DNA of 64,000 nucleotides from Paramesorhizobium leguminum (GCF_003217235.1 NZ_QJTF01000011.1:58574-122573); one strand, 5' to 3'. Positions 35,469 through 44,327 are shown, counted from the stretch's first letter. Notes: generated by a model from the letters alone, not told the origin. Translations and numbers: made by a program.

Positions 35469-35592
35469 AGCCAGGGCCCCAACCTGTGCCCAAAAAGCCA
35501 CACCCCTTTCCCCTCCCCCTCACCGGACTTGTTTTGTTCAAGATTTGGGTACATCAGAAGATAAAGCCCAATTTGAACGGAAGAGCCAGATT

Positions 35593-35967
35593 ATGAAACG
35601 CTTACGCGCAGCGGCAGCCCTTGCCTTGATTTCCGTAACGCTCGCGGCCTGTCAGTCCGCCGGCCCCATCGGCAATGCACCCACCGTCATCGGCACCGGC
35701 GGCATCGAGGGCAATTGGGTCGATCCCAACGGCATCACCTCCAGCTTCAATTCCGGCGTGTTCGTTACGCGGACGACCGACACGAACGAGAAGCTTGCCG
35801 AGGGCAGCTATCGCTACGAGACACCGCAGCTCGTCTCCATCGATATGCGTTCGCTCGTCCGCGGCACCACCTCGCGCGTCAATTGCGCCGTGGTTTCGCC
35901 TTCCCAGCTCAACTGCACCTCCTCCGCCGGATCGCAGTTCACGCTGACGCGCAAGGCTGCCGGCTAG
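35593..35967 (+). CDS. omp10: Outer-membrane lipoprotein Omp10 homologue
   Basis: A 124-residue lipoprotein. The signal peptide ends in the lipobox LAAC, with the lipidated Cys at residue 20. The mature sequence has GIEGNWVDPNG, TRTTDTNEKLAEG, VRGTTSRVNC and NCTSSAGSQFTLTR, which match the Brucella surface lipoprotein Omp10 as I remember it. Two Cys in the mature part may form a disulfide. It is the best taxonomic marker in the window. Omp10 proteins are small avidin/inhibitor-like beta barrels anchored in the outer membrane. Confidence 0.9.
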   Translation: MKRLRAAAALALISVTLAACQSAGPIGNAPTVIGTGGIEGNWVDPNGITSSFNSGVFVTRTTDTNEKLAEGSYRYETPQLVSIDMRSLVRGTTSRVNCAVVSPSQLNCTSSAGSQFTLTRKAAG

Positions 35968-35987
35968 GCTCCTTGTCTTGTCGCCAT

Positions 35988-36020
35988 TCGAAGTCCTCGG
36001 GTTAAACTCAAGGACTTCGA
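35988..36020 (+). terminator. Hairpin downstream of omp10
   Basis: TCGAAGTCCT (35988-35997) and AGGACTTCGA (36011-36020) form a perfect 10-bp stem around a 13-base loop, about 20 bases after the omp10 stop. There is no immediate U-run, so efficiency is uncertain. T-rich sequence (TTATTAATTTTTCTTT) begins about 30 bases later. Confidence 0.6.
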
Positions 36021-36180
36021 GAAACTGTTTCAAGCTCGTTCTGACAAATTATTAATTTTTCTTTAAAGACTAGCTGCAGAAGTTACTTTCTGGCTTGCAT
36101 CCTGCCCAGCAAAATATAAGCATTTAAAAACTCGGTGGGGGCCGAGTTCTTAGCGGGCGTGTCCAATGGAGCAAGTAGTA

Positions 36181-38631
36181 ATGTCTATATCCTGCATCCG
36201 CGTATTATTCTGTACTTCGGTTCTTGCGATGTCGGCCGATGCCGCCCTCGCGGACTACACGCTCAACATACTGCACAACAACGACTGGCACAGCCGGATC
36301 GAATCCATCAACAAACATGACTCCACCTGCTCCTCCGCGGAGGAACAGAAGAACGAGTGCTTTGGCGGCGCTGCCCGGCTGAAAGCAGCTATCGATGCCC
36401 GTAGAAAGGCGCTTGACGGCAAGAACGTTCTGGCTCTCAACGCGGGCGACAATTTCCAGGGATCGCTCTTCTACAATACCTATAAGGGCGCTGCAGAAGC
36501 CGAGTTCATGAACCTCATGAAATTCGACGCCATGACCATCGGCAATCATGAATTCGACGATGGCGAGGACGGACTTGGAGCATTCATCGGCAAGGTTGAT
36601 TTCCCGATTGTCAGCGCCAATGTGCGGCCCGATATAAAATCGGCACTGAACGGCAAGATCAAGCCCTACCTCATCAAGGAAGTCGGCGGGCAGAAGATCG
36701 CCATCGTCGGCGCCGTGGCGAATGATACGGCGGAACTCGCTTCACCCGGTCAAAAAGTTACGATTGCGGAGGATGTGGCAACTATTGCCGCCGCTGTCGA
36801 GGAAGTGACGAAGCAGGGCGTCAACAAGGTGATCGCGCTCACCCATGTCGGATATCCGCGCGACATGGCGGCAATAGCCAAGATCCCCAATGTGGACGTC
36901 GTCGTCGGCGGTCATTCCCACACTTTTTTGTCGAACAGCGACCCGAAAGCGGAAGGTCCTTACCCAACGCTCGTCGATAACCCCGGCGGCTATCATGTGC
37001 CCGTCGTCCAGGCCAAGTCATACGGCAAGTATCTGGGCGAATTCACCGTCACCTTCGATGACACGGGCAAGCCCCTGTCGGCCAAGGGCGACCCGATCCT
37101 TCTCGATTCTTCAATCAAGGCAGACGAGGTGGTGCTGGCCCGCGTCAAGGAACTGGCCAAGCCTATCGAGGAATTGAAAAACAAGGTCATCGCCAGCTCC
37201 GTCGGTCCGATTGAAGGATCGCGCGAAATCTGCCGGGTCGCCGAATGCACGATGGGCAATCTCGTTGCCGATGCCATGCTCGACCGGGTGAAGGGTCAGG
37301 GCACCACCATCGCCATCATGAATGGCGGCGGCTTGCGCGCATCCATCGATGCGGGCGACGTGACCATGGGCGAAGTGCTGACCGTGCTGCCCTTCCAGAA
37401 CACACTTTCCACCTTCCAGTTAAAAGGCGCGGATGTGAAGGCTGCGCTTGAACACGGCGTCAGCCAGGTCGACGAAGGCGGGGGCCGCTTCCCGCAAGTG
37501 GCTGGGCTGAAATACAGTTTCGACAAATCGAAACCGGCGGGTCAGCGTATCAATTCCGTTGAAGTCGGCAGCGGCAACGCCTGGAAGCCGCTCGACCCGG
37601 CAGCCACCTATGGCGTCGTCGCCAACAACTTCACCCGTGGCGGCGGCGACGGCTACAAGGTTTTCGCGACCAACGCGATCAATGCCTATGATTACGGCCC
37701 GAGCCTCGAACAGGTCGTCATCGATTATCTGGCGAAGAACCAGCCATACAAGCCCTATACCGATGGCCGCATCAAGGCCGTCGCCATGCCGGCCGTAACG
37801 AAGGCGCCCGAGGCACAGGCGCTAGATCCCGCAGTGACTGGCACAGCCAAGCCGGCGGAGCCGGCGCAAGCGGCCAAACCGGCGGCTCCCGTCAAGCCTG
37901 CCGAAACCGCCAAGACCGCTGAAGTAGCCAAGCCTGCTGCGCCTATGCAGGCGACCAAGCCAGTTGCGCAAGCCAAACCGGCAAAGCCTGTGCAAGCGGC
38001 CAAACCTGCTACGCCTGCCAAGCCTGACGAAAAAGCCAAAACTGCGGAGGTAGCCAAACCCGCAAAGCCTATGCAGACGACCAAGCCAGTTGCACAAGCC
38101 AAACCGGCAAAGCCTGTGCAGGCGGCCAAACCTGCTGCGCCTGCCAAGCCTGACGAAAAAGCCAAAACGGCAGAGGTAGCCAAGACTGCCAAGGTAGCCA
38201 AGCCCGCAAAGCCTATGCAGGCGACCAAAGCAGTTGCGCCTGCCAAATCGGTAAAGCCTATGCAAGCGACCAAACCTGCTGCGGCCAAGCCCGTAAAGCC
38301 TATGCAGCCTGCCAAGTCAATTGCAACGACCAAGCCGACGACGCCTATCAAGCCGGTAAAGCCTATGCAGGCAGCCAAGCCCACGGCTCCAGCCAAACCG
38401 GCAAAGGCGGCCAAGCCAGTCGCTCCTGTCAAGATGACCCAAAAGACCAAGCCTGCCGTGGCGGAAGTCCATATCATCAAGGCGGGTGATACTTACTGGG
38501 ATCTTGCGGCGCGCTTCTACGGCAACCCGACCGAATGGCGTAAACTACGCGCCGCCAACAAGTACCATCCCCGCCGTCTGCCTATCGGCGGGACAATAAC
38601 CGTACCGGCCAGAACCGTTCCGGCCAAATAA
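36181..38631 (+). CDS. Secreted 5'-nucleotidase / cyclic phosphodiesterase with Ala-Lys-Pro linker and LysM domain
   Basis: An 816-residue exported protein. A signal peptide (IRVLFCTSVLAMSADAALA) is followed by a calcineurin-like phosphatase domain (LNILHNNDWHSRIE, AGDNFQGSLFYNTYKG, TIGNHEFDDGEDG, VVVGGHSHTF). The 5'-nucleotidase C-terminal domain follows (NLVADAMLD, MNGGGLRASIDAGDV, NNFTRGGGDGYKVF), ending near residue 525. About 230 residues of AKP-rich repeats come next. The C-terminus is a LysM domain (VHIIKAGDTYWDLAARFYG). The enzyme should hydrolyse nucleotides in the periplasm while LysM holds it on peptidoglycan. ATG 36181 has GGAG upstream. Confidence 0.92.
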   Translation: MSISCIRVLFCTSVLAMSADAALADYTLNILHNNDWHSRIESINKHDSTCSSAEEQKNECFGGAARLKAAIDARRKALDGKNVLALNAGDNFQGSLFYNTYKGAAEAEFMNLMKFDAMTIGNHEFDDGEDGLGAFIGKVDFPIVSANVRPDIKSALNGKIKPYLIKEVGGQKIAIVGAVANDTAELASPGQKVTIAEDVATIAAAVEEVTKQGVNKVIALTHVGYPRDMAAIAKIPNVDVVVGGHSHTFLSNSDPKAEGPYPTLVDNPGGYHVPVVQAKSYGKYLGEFTVTFDDTGKPLSAKGDPILLDSSIKADEVVLARVKELAKPIEELKNKVIASSVGPIEGSREICRVAECTMGNLVADAMLDRVKGQGTTIAIMNGGGLRASIDAGDVTMGEVLTVLPFQNTLSTFQLKGADVKAALEHGVSQVDEGGGRFPQVAGLKYSFDKSKPAGQRINSVEVGSGNAWKPLDPAATYGVVANNFTRGGGDGYKVFATNAINAYDYGPSLEQVVIDYLAKNQPYKPYTDGRIKAVAMPAVTKAPEAQALDPAVTGTAKPAEPAQAAKPAAPVKPAETAKTAEVAKPAAPMQATKPVAQAKPAKPVQAAKPATPAKPDEKAKTAEVAKPAKPMQTTKPVAQAKPAKPVQAAKPAAPAKPDEKAKTAEVAKTAKVAKPAKPMQATKAVAPAKSVKPMQATKPAAAKPVKPMQPAKSIATTKPTTPIKPVKPMQAAKPTAPAKPAKAAKPVAPVKMTQKTKPAVAEVHIIKAGDTYWDLAARFYGNPTEWRKLRAANKYHPRRLPIGGTITVPARTVPAK
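37972..38200 (+). repeat. 126-bp in-frame tandem repeat in the AKP linker
   Basis: The segment 37972-38097 (42 codons) is repeated from 38098 for about 1.7 copies, with few substitutions. It encodes AKPAKPVQAAKP then DEKAKTAEVAKPAKPMQ. Related but more diverged AKP units flank it. Such repeats can change in number by slippage without breaking the frame. Confidence 0.85.
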
Positions 38632-38636
38632 ACACG

Positions 38637-38670
38637 AAGCGCGCGGACACCCTATGGTGTCTGCGCGCTT
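38637..38670 (+). terminator. Terminator of the 5'-nucleotidase gene
   Basis: AAGCGCGCGGACACC (38637-38651) pairs with GGTGTCTGCGCGCTT (38656-38670) around a 4-base loop; one pair is G-U. It starts six bases after the stop codon and is followed by a T-containing stretch. Confidence 0.8.
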
Positions 38671-38761
38671 TCGCTCAATTGTAATCTTAACCCGAGGACT
38701 CTACGTCTTGGCCGCTTTGGTGGTATGGCAACCATAAGCACGCGGACCAAGGAGAAGCGAT

Positions 38762-39808
38762 ATGAGCGAAGCGGGGCAGACAGCGGTTACAAAGGAAACG
38801 ATGTCGAAGGTCGGCGTGCTCCTGGTCAATCTCGGCACCCCTGACGGCACCGATTACACCTCCATGCGCCGTTATCTCAAGGAGTTTCTCTCCGACAAGC
38901 GCGTCATCGAATGGCCGCGTGCCATCTGGTATCCGATCCTGCATGGCATCGTTCTCAATACGCGCCCGAAAAAATCCGGCAAACTGTACGACCGGATCTG
39001 GAACCGCGATAAAAACGAGTCGCCGCTGCGCACCTTCACCCGCGCCCAAGGCGAAAGACTGGCTAAAGCACTCGCCGATTATCCTAACGTCGTCGTAGGC
39101 TGGGCCATGCGCTACGGCCAGCCCTCCATCGAAACCGTGCTGACGCGCCTCACCGAACAAGGCTGCCGGCGCATCGTCATGTTCCCGCTCTATCCGCAAT
39201 ATTCCGCGACGACGACGGCGACCGTAAACGACAAGTTCTTCGAAGCGCTGATGAACACGCGCTTCATGCCCGCCGTGCGCACTGTCCCATCGTACGAAGA
39301 CGAACCCGCTTATATCGAAGCCCTCGCCCGCTCCATCGAAAACCATCTGGCAAAGCTCGACTTCGAGCCGGAGGTTGTAATCGCCTCCTATCATGGCATT
39401 CCACAGAGCTATGCCGAACGCGGCGACCCCTACCCCGCCCATTGCATGACCACATCGCGCCTGTTGCGCGAGCGGCTCGGCTGGGGGGAAAAGAAGCTCC
39501 TCACCTGCTTCCAGTCCCGCTTCGGTCCGGAAGAATGGCTCCAGCCCTATACCGACAAGACCATCGAGCAGCTTGCCAGGGATGGCGTGAAATCCATCGC
39601 CGTCTTCAATCCCGGCTTCGTCTCCGATTGCCTGGAAACACTGGACGAGATCGGCAACGAGGCAGCCCATAGCTTCCGCGAACACGGCGGCGTCAATTTC
39701 AGCCACATCCCCTGTCTCAACGATTCCGATGAAGGGATGGCGGTGATCGAAACGCTGGTCCGCCGCGAACTGCAAGGCTGGGTTGAAGGAAAGGGAATAA
39801 GGGAGTAG
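38762..39808 (+). CDS. hemH: Ferrochelatase
   Basis: A 348-residue enzyme that inserts Fe2+ into protoporphyrin IX, the last step of haem synthesis. The start of the fold is KVGVLLVNLGTPDG. The metal ligand His is in SYHGIPQSYAERGDPY, and the acidic site lies in FQSRFGPEEWLQPYT. AAGGAG sits six bases before the ATG. The last codons and the stop (TAG 39806-39808) lie inside a GGGAGTAGGGCAATA repeat, so the terminal residues GIRE may be repeat-derived. Confidence 0.96.
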   Translation: MSEAGQTAVTKETMSKVGVLLVNLGTPDGTDYTSMRRYLKEFLSDKRVIEWPRAIWYPILHGIVLNTRPKKSGKLYDRIWNRDKNESPLRTFTRAQGERLAKALADYPNVVVGWAMRYGQPSIETVLTRLTEQGCRRIVMFPLYPQYSATTTATVNDKFFEALMNTRFMPAVRTVPSYEDEPAYIEALARSIENHLAKLDFEPEVVIASYHGIPQSYAERGDPYPAHCMTTSRLLRERLGWGEKKLLTCFQSRFGPEEWLQPYTDKTIEQLARDGVKSIAVFNPGFVSDCLETLDEIGNEAAHSFREHGGVNFSHIPCLNDSDEGMAVIETLVRRELQGWVEGKGIRE

Positions 39809-39855
39809 GGCAATAGGGGAGTAGGTTTTTCGGCATATTCCCCTACTCCCTTAAG
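39796..39855. repeat. TAGGGCA-type inverted repeat, family F copy 1
   Basis: GGGAGTAGGGCAATAGGGGAG on the left half faces CCCCTACTCCCTTA on the right, forming a hairpin with a TTTTTCGGCATATT loop. The hemH stop codon is part of the element. It fills the gap between hemH and the SPFH gene. Confidence 0.85.
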
Positions 39856-39863
39856 GTGCTCCG

Positions 39864-40853
39864 ATGACCGGTTTCGATATTACGCTGCTTATTCTGGCCG
39901 CACTGGTTCTGGCGACGCTGTTCGCCGGCATCAAGACCGTGCCGCAGGGCTTCAACTACACCGTCGAGCGGTTTGGCCGCTATACGCGCACGCTCAATCC
40001 CGGCCTGAGCCTGATCGTTCCGTTTTTCGATCGCATAGGCGCGCGCCTCAACATGATGGAGCAGGTGCTGGATGTGCCGACGCAGGCGGTCATCACCCGC
40101 GACAACGCCATCGTTGGCGTGGACGGCGTGGCCTTCTATCAGGTCCTGAACGCCGCACAGGCCGCGTATCAGGTCGCACAGCTGCAATATGCGATCCTCA
40201 ACCTGACCGTCACCAACATCCGCACGGTCATGGGCTCCATGGATCTCGATGAGCTGCTGTCGAACCGTGACGCCATCAACGAGCGCCTGCTGCGCGTTGT
40301 CGATGAAGCCGCCCATCCGTGGGGCATCAAGATGATCCGCGTGGAGATCAAGGACATCAACCCGCCGGAAGACATCGTCGCCTCGATGGCCCGTCAGATG
40401 AAAGCCGAGCGCGACAAGCGCGCGCAGGTGCTGGAAGCCGAGGGCGACCGTAACGCACAGATCTTGCGCGCCGAAGGCCAGAAACAGTCGCAAATTCTGG
40501 AAGCCGAAGGCAAGCTGGAGGCGGCCAAGCGCGAGGCGGAAGCCCGCGAGCGGCTTGCGGAAGCGGAAGCCAAGGCGACGACGATGGTTTCCGAAGCAGT
40601 CGCCAACGGCAATGTGCAGGCGCTCAACTATTTCGTGGCACAGAAATACACCGAAGCCCTCAGCAATATCGCCAGCGCCAAGAACCAGAAGATCGTGCTG
40701 ATGCCGCTGGAGGCAAGCGCGCTGATCGGCTCGCTTGGCGGCATCGGCGCGATTGCCAAAGAGGTCTTCGGCGGAAGCGCGCCGGTGGAGCCGGAGCCGC
40801 AATCGCCCGGCCCCTCACGCCCGCGCAGCGTTCCGCCTGCGGGCCGCGGTTAA
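39864..40853 (+). CDS. SPFH/band 7 membrane protein (paraslipin, QmcA-like)
   Basis: A 329-residue protein. One N-terminal membrane anchor (LLILAALVLATLFAGI) is followed by a band 7 domain (VPQGFNYTVERFGRYTRTLNPG, QVLDVPTQAVITRDNA). A long coiled coil follows (AERDKRAQVLEAEGDRNAQIL and similar) and the C-terminus is Pro-rich. Such proteins form membrane microdomain cages. An NfeD-type gene starts 15 bases downstream, the standard partner, so the two probably act together in membrane protein quality control. Confidence 0.93.
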   Translation: MTGFDITLLILAALVLATLFAGIKTVPQGFNYTVERFGRYTRTLNPGLSLIVPFFDRIGARLNMMEQVLDVPTQAVITRDNAIVGVDGVAFYQVLNAAQAAYQVAQLQYAILNLTVTNIRTVMGSMDLDELLSNRDAINERLLRVVDEAAHPWGIKMIRVEIKDINPPEDIVASMARQMKAERDKRAQVLEAEGDRNAQILRAEGQKQSQILEAEGKLEAAKREAEARERLAEAEAKATTMVSEAVANGNVQALNYFVAQKYTEALSNIASAKNQKIVLMPLEASALIGSLGGIGAIAKEVFGGSAPVEPEPQSPGPSRPRSVPPAGRG

Positions 40854-40868
40854 AAAGCGAAGGGCGCC

Positions 40869-41339
40869 ATGATTATCGATTTGCTGTCCGGTCTTGGCAT
40901 TTGGAACTGGCTGGTTTTCGGGCTGGCGCTTCTCATTCTGGAAATTCTGGCGCCCGGAATGTTTTTCATCTGGTTCGGGCTTGCCGCGCTGGTGACCGGC
41001 GCGCTGGCGTTTCTCTTGTCCCACATGGCTGGCTTCGGCTGGCAAGCCCAGACTGTCGTTTTTCTGGTCCTGTCCGTCATCTTCGTGCTGATGGGCCGCC
41101 ACTTCCTTGGCTCGCCAAGCGACGACGCGGACGAATCCTTGCTCAATCGTCGCGGCGATCAGCTCATCGGCCAGCGCGCCACGCTGACCGAGCCGATTAT
41201 CAACGGCCGCGGACGCCTCCGCTTCAACGATACGCTGTGGCGCGTCAAAGGCCCCGACCTTCCCGCCGGAACGGAAGTCCGGATCGTCGGTTTCGATCCG
41301 GTTTCGCTGGAGATCGAGGTTAGGGCAGTAGGGCAGTAG
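40869..41339 (+). CDS. NfeD-like membrane protein
   Basis: A 156-residue partner of the SPFH protein. Three or four membrane spans come first (WNWLVFGLALLILEILAPGMFFIWFGLAAL region), then a soluble OB-fold domain beginning IGQRATLTEPIINGRGRLRFNDTLW and ending GTEVRIVGFDPVSLEIE. It lacks the ClpP-like protease part of long NfeD proteins, so it is the short form. The final residues and the stop TAG are read from the first units of an 8-bp tandem repeat. Confidence 0.92.
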   Translation: MIIDLLSGLGIWNWLVFGLALLILEILAPGMFFIWFGLAALVTGALAFLLSHMAGFGWQAQTVVFLVLSVIFVLMGRHFLGSPSDDADESLLNRRGDQLIGQRATLTEPIINGRGRLRFNDTLWRVKGPDLPAGTEVRIVGFDPVSLEIEVRAVGQ

Positions 41340-41405
41340 GGCAGTAGGGCAGTAGGGCAGTAGGGCAGTAGGGCAGTAGGGCAGTAGGGCAGTAGGGCAG
41401 TAGGG
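41321..41405. repeat. 8-bp tandem repeat TAGGGCAG, about 10.6 copies (family F copy 2)
   Basis: An almost perfect array of TAGGGCAG from 41321 to 41405. Together with the complementary CCTTACTGCCCTACTGCCTTATTGCCC at 41450-41478, it makes a large inverted repeat between the convergent nfeD-like and kdsD genes. The array begins inside the nfeD-like coding sequence and supplies its stop codon. Array length could vary by replication slippage. Confidence 0.95.
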
Positions 41406-41484
41406 AAAAGATTATTGCGCTGGCAGGCGATGGCAATAGCCAAACATATTGCCTTACTGCCCTACTGCCTTATTGCCCTCCCCC

Positions 41485-42480
41485 TTAGGCTACCCCGATC
41501 CGCAACAAATCATGGAAATGCACCAGCCCCACCGGGCGGTTATCCTCCGTGACCATCAGCACGCTGATATTGTACTGGTTGAGCAGGCTCATCGCCGCGC
41601 CGACCAGCATCTGCGGCGCCACCACTTTCGGCCCGCGCGTCATGATGTCGTCGACCTTCAACTCGCCGAGATTGCGGTGAAGATTGCGCGCCAGATCGCC
41701 GTCGGTGACGATCCCGACGAGCCGCCCGTCTTCATCCAGCACACCGACGCAGCCAAAGCGTTTGTGAGAGTGAACCTGCATCGCCTCGGGCATCGATGTT
41801 CCCGAGGGCACCAGTGGCAGTTCGTCGCCGCGGTGCATGATATCGCGCACATGTGTGAGGCTCGCGCCCAGCGAGCCGCCTGGGTGGAACGTCCTGAAAT
41901 CGCCGGGGGTAAAGCCGCGCGCTTCGAGCAGCGCAACGGCGAGTGCATCGCCCACGGCAAGCTGCATGAGCGTCGATGTGGTGGGCGCAAGGCCATGGGG
42001 GCAGGCCTCATCCGCCTTGGGCAGAAGCAGCACGATATCCGCCTCGCGCCCCAGCGTGGAATTCTCCCGCGAGGTCAGCGCAATCAGCGGAATGCGGAAA
42101 CGCCGGGAATAGCTGACGATGCCTTTCAGCTCCGCCGTTTCGCCCGACCATGAAATGGCGAGGATAATGTCATCGCCGCTGACCATGCCGAGATCGCCAT
42201 GATTGGCCTCCGCCGAATGCACGAAAAAGGCTGGAGTGCCCGTGGAAGCGAACGTGGCGGCGATCTTGGAACCGATATGGCCGCTCTTGCCCACTCCCGT
42301 CACGATAAGACGCCCGGTGCGCAGCGCGATCCGTTCGACTGCTTGCGCGAATGGTCCGGCAAGGCCGTTTTGCAGCGCCGCTTCCAGCGCGATCAAGCCT
42401 GCCTTTTCGGTTCCGATCGTGCGCAAGGCGGACTCAATTGCCGCTTGGCGCTCAACGTTTTTATCTTTGACGTCCTGCAT
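41485..42480 (-). CDS. kdsD: Arabinose-5-phosphate isomerase (KdsD/KpsF/GutQ family)
   Basis: A 331-residue enzyme that interconverts ribulose 5-phosphate and arabinose 5-phosphate for Kdo, a core part of lipopolysaccharide. The SIS domain holds VTGVGKSGHIGSKIAATFASTG and EANHGDLGMVS. Two CBS domains fill the C-terminal half (ASLTHVRDIMHRGDELP and VDDIMTRGPKVVAPQ). I chose ATG 42480, which gives the usual family length; longer frames up to 42609 add residues with no family resemblance. Its stop adjoins the TAGGGCAG repeat element. Confidence 0.93.
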   Translation of the reverse strand: MQDVKDKNVERQAAIESALRTIGTEKAGLIALEAALQNGLAGPFAQAVERIALRTGRLIVTGVGKSGHIGSKIAATFASTGTPAFFVHSAEANHGDLGMVSGDDIILAISWSGETAELKGIVSYSRRFRIPLIALTSRENSTLGREADIVLLLPKADEACPHGLAPTTSTLMQLAVGDALAVALLEARGFTPGDFRTFHPGGSLGASLTHVRDIMHRGDELPLVPSGTSMPEAMQVHSHKRFGCVGVLDEDGRLVGIVTDGDLARNLHRNLGELKVDDIMTRGPKVVAPQMLVGAAMSLLNQYNISVLMVTEDNRPVGLVHFHDLLRIGVA

Positions 42481-42633
42481 GGAGGCAAGCGTTAGCGCTT
42501 TGCAGCATATCTGTCCAATTTTTGTTGGCGGAAAGGCATCAAGCTCCCTCAACAAAGCGTTAAAGAAACCATGCATTAACCATGTGGATTTACGGTCCGG
42601 GAACCACATTGCAACCGGGCTTCATTCCTCATT

Positions 42634-44247
42634 ATGCGTCAAGCCGTGCCATCCTCTGGCAACCATTCGCTCATCGCCAGCAAGCGCCGGATGACCGCGC
42701 TGCTTCTGACGGGCGTTGCCTTGGGTGCATGGGGTCTCCCCAGCCATGCGCAGGAACCGGCGCTGCGCGGCGCGCTGCCGGAAAACGCTTCCACGCCCCG
42801 CCCCTATCAGCCAACGAGTGCCGGCGCGCTGCCAGACGAAAATGATGATGGCGTCGATGCGGCCAGCGTCAACGACGACACGCTGCAGGGCTTGCCCATA
42901 GCGCCTGAAGGGCTGCAAACGCCGCCAGTTCCGGCCGAAAATCCGAACCGGCGCGTCGTCCCTGCCAACGCCGATACCGGCCAATCAACATCTGCGGACT
43001 ACCTCCGCGCGAGCACGGTGGATAGCGAAGAAGCTGATGACACCGCCCGCGTTGCACCCGACAACCAGCGGGAGCAGCCGATCGACTCGCGCCCGCGCCC
43101 GCGTGCCGAGCCGGATCCCTTCGCGCCGGTCGGCCTGCGCGTGGGCTCATTCATCCTGCGCCCTTCCATCGAACAGGGCATCCGCGCCACCAGCAACGCC
43201 GACAATAGTTCCAGCGGATCGAGCGCTACGCTGTCCGAAACAACGCTGCGGCTGGGTGCCCGCTCGGACTGGTCACGCCATCAGGCTACCCTCGATGCCT
43301 CGGGCACCATTGCCAAGACGATTTCCGGGCAGGAGGTATCGGAGCCGCGCATCGACATCGAAAGCGGCCTACGGCTGGATTTGACCGACGGGACGGTGCT
43401 CAACGCGGGCGCCGGCTATCATCTGCGTCGCGAAAGCGCCTCCAACCCTTCCGGGATTGTAGACGCCCTGAAACGTCCAATCGTGCAGACGCTGAACGGC
43501 TCTCTCGGTGTAGAACGCGATATGGGGATTTTCTTCGGCGGCGTGACGGGCCGCGCCGAGCGCTCCATTTATGGCGATGCGGAACTTCCCGGTGGCGGCA
43601 AGGTCAGCCAGAAGGACCGAAACACCAATTTTGTGAGCCTGACGCTGCGCGGCGGCTATGAAATCTCGGAGGCGATAAAGCCCTTCGCCGAAATCGAGGC
43701 GGGCAGGCTCATCTATGACGAAAAACGCGACGGTGACGGATATGAACGCGACGCCACGCGCCTTGGCCTGCGCGTCGGCTCCATCGTCGATATGGGTGAG
43801 AAGCTGAACGGTGAATTCTCGGTCGGCTATCTGCGCGAGAACATCGAGGATGAACGGCTGAAGGACATCGGCGGCCTGTCGGTGAACGCGGCGATGAACT
43901 GGTCGCCCGAGCGCGGGACGGATGTGCGGCTGACGGCGCAAACAACAGTGGAAGGCGCCACCGCTCCCGGCGAGAGCGGCGACATTCTCTATCTCGCCAG
44001 CGCCGACGTGAAGCGCCTGATCCGCGCAAACCTGACGCTTGATGCGCGGCTGGACCTGACCTTCCGCGACAACCGCGACGGCACGGGCCTCGACCGCGGC
44101 CTGGGCGCTCAAATCGGCGCCACCTACTGGTTCAACCGCTTCGTCGGCCTCAACGGCAGCCTGCGCCATGAACGCATGAAAAGCGACGTGGCCGACCGTG
44201 AGTATACGGCGAATAGTGTGTATGTCGGGGTGAAGATGCAACGTTAA
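42634..44247 (+). CDS. Outer-membrane beta-barrel protein (BBP2-type)
   Basis: A 537-residue exported protein. A signal peptide (TALLLTGVALGAWGLPSHAQ) precedes about 120 residues of disordered Pro/Asp-rich sequence. A barrel of alternating strands follows, of the putative beta-barrel porin 2 type (VGSFILRPSIEQGIRATSN, TLRGGYEISEAIKPFAEIEAG, GAQIGATYWFNRFVGLNGSL). Proteins of this kind are often linked to exopolysaccharide export or capsule assembly. It lies beside kdsD and galU, both supplying sugar precursors for the envelope. The precise function is unknown. Confidence 0.82.
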   Translation: MRQAVPSSGNHSLIASKRRMTALLLTGVALGAWGLPSHAQEPALRGALPENASTPRPYQPTSAGALPDENDDGVDAASVNDDTLQGLPIAPEGLQTPPVPAENPNRRVVPANADTGQSTSADYLRASTVDSEEADDTARVAPDNQREQPIDSRPRPRAEPDPFAPVGLRVGSFILRPSIEQGIRATSNADNSSSGSSATLSETTLRLGARSDWSRHQATLDASGTIAKTISGQEVSEPRIDIESGLRLDLTDGTVLNAGAGYHLRRESASNPSGIVDALKRPIVQTLNGSLGVERDMGIFFGGVTGRAERSIYGDAELPGGGKVSQKDRNTNFVSLTLRGGYEISEAIKPFAEIEAGRLIYDEKRDGDGYERDATRLGLRVGSIVDMGEKLNGEFSVGYLRENIEDERLKDIGGLSVNAAMNWSPERGTDVRLTAQTTVEGATAPGESGDILYLASADVKRLIRANLTLDARLDLTFRDNRDGTGLDRGLGAQIGATYWFNRFVGLNGSLRHERMKSDVADREYTANSVYVGVKMQR

Positions 44248-44327
44248 GGCAGTGGGGCAATAAGGCAGTAGGGCGGTATGCTTTATCGCCACATACTTCC
44301 CTACTGCCCTACTACCTTATTGCCCTA
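44245..44327. repeat. TAGGGCA-type inverted repeat, family F copy 3
   Basis: TAAGGCAGTGGGGCAATAAGG on the left faces CCTACTACCTTATTGCCCTA on the right. It starts with the stop codon of the barrel-protein gene (TAA 44245-44247) and ends with the stop codon of galU (CTA 44325-44327, read as TAG). It therefore fills the whole convergent gap, stop to stop. The hairpin may act as a bidirectional terminator. Confidence 0.88.

Noticed and set aside
37755..38480. Minus-strand frame with repeated hydrophobic Gly/Leu/Ala segments, looking like a membrane protein
   Set aside because: It is the complement of the Ala-Lys-Pro repeat, and its apparent hydrophobicity is a by-product of that codon pattern.
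41321..41405. CRISPR-like short regular repeat
   Set aside because: The units are only 8 bp and directly abut with no spacers, so this is a simple tandem repeat.
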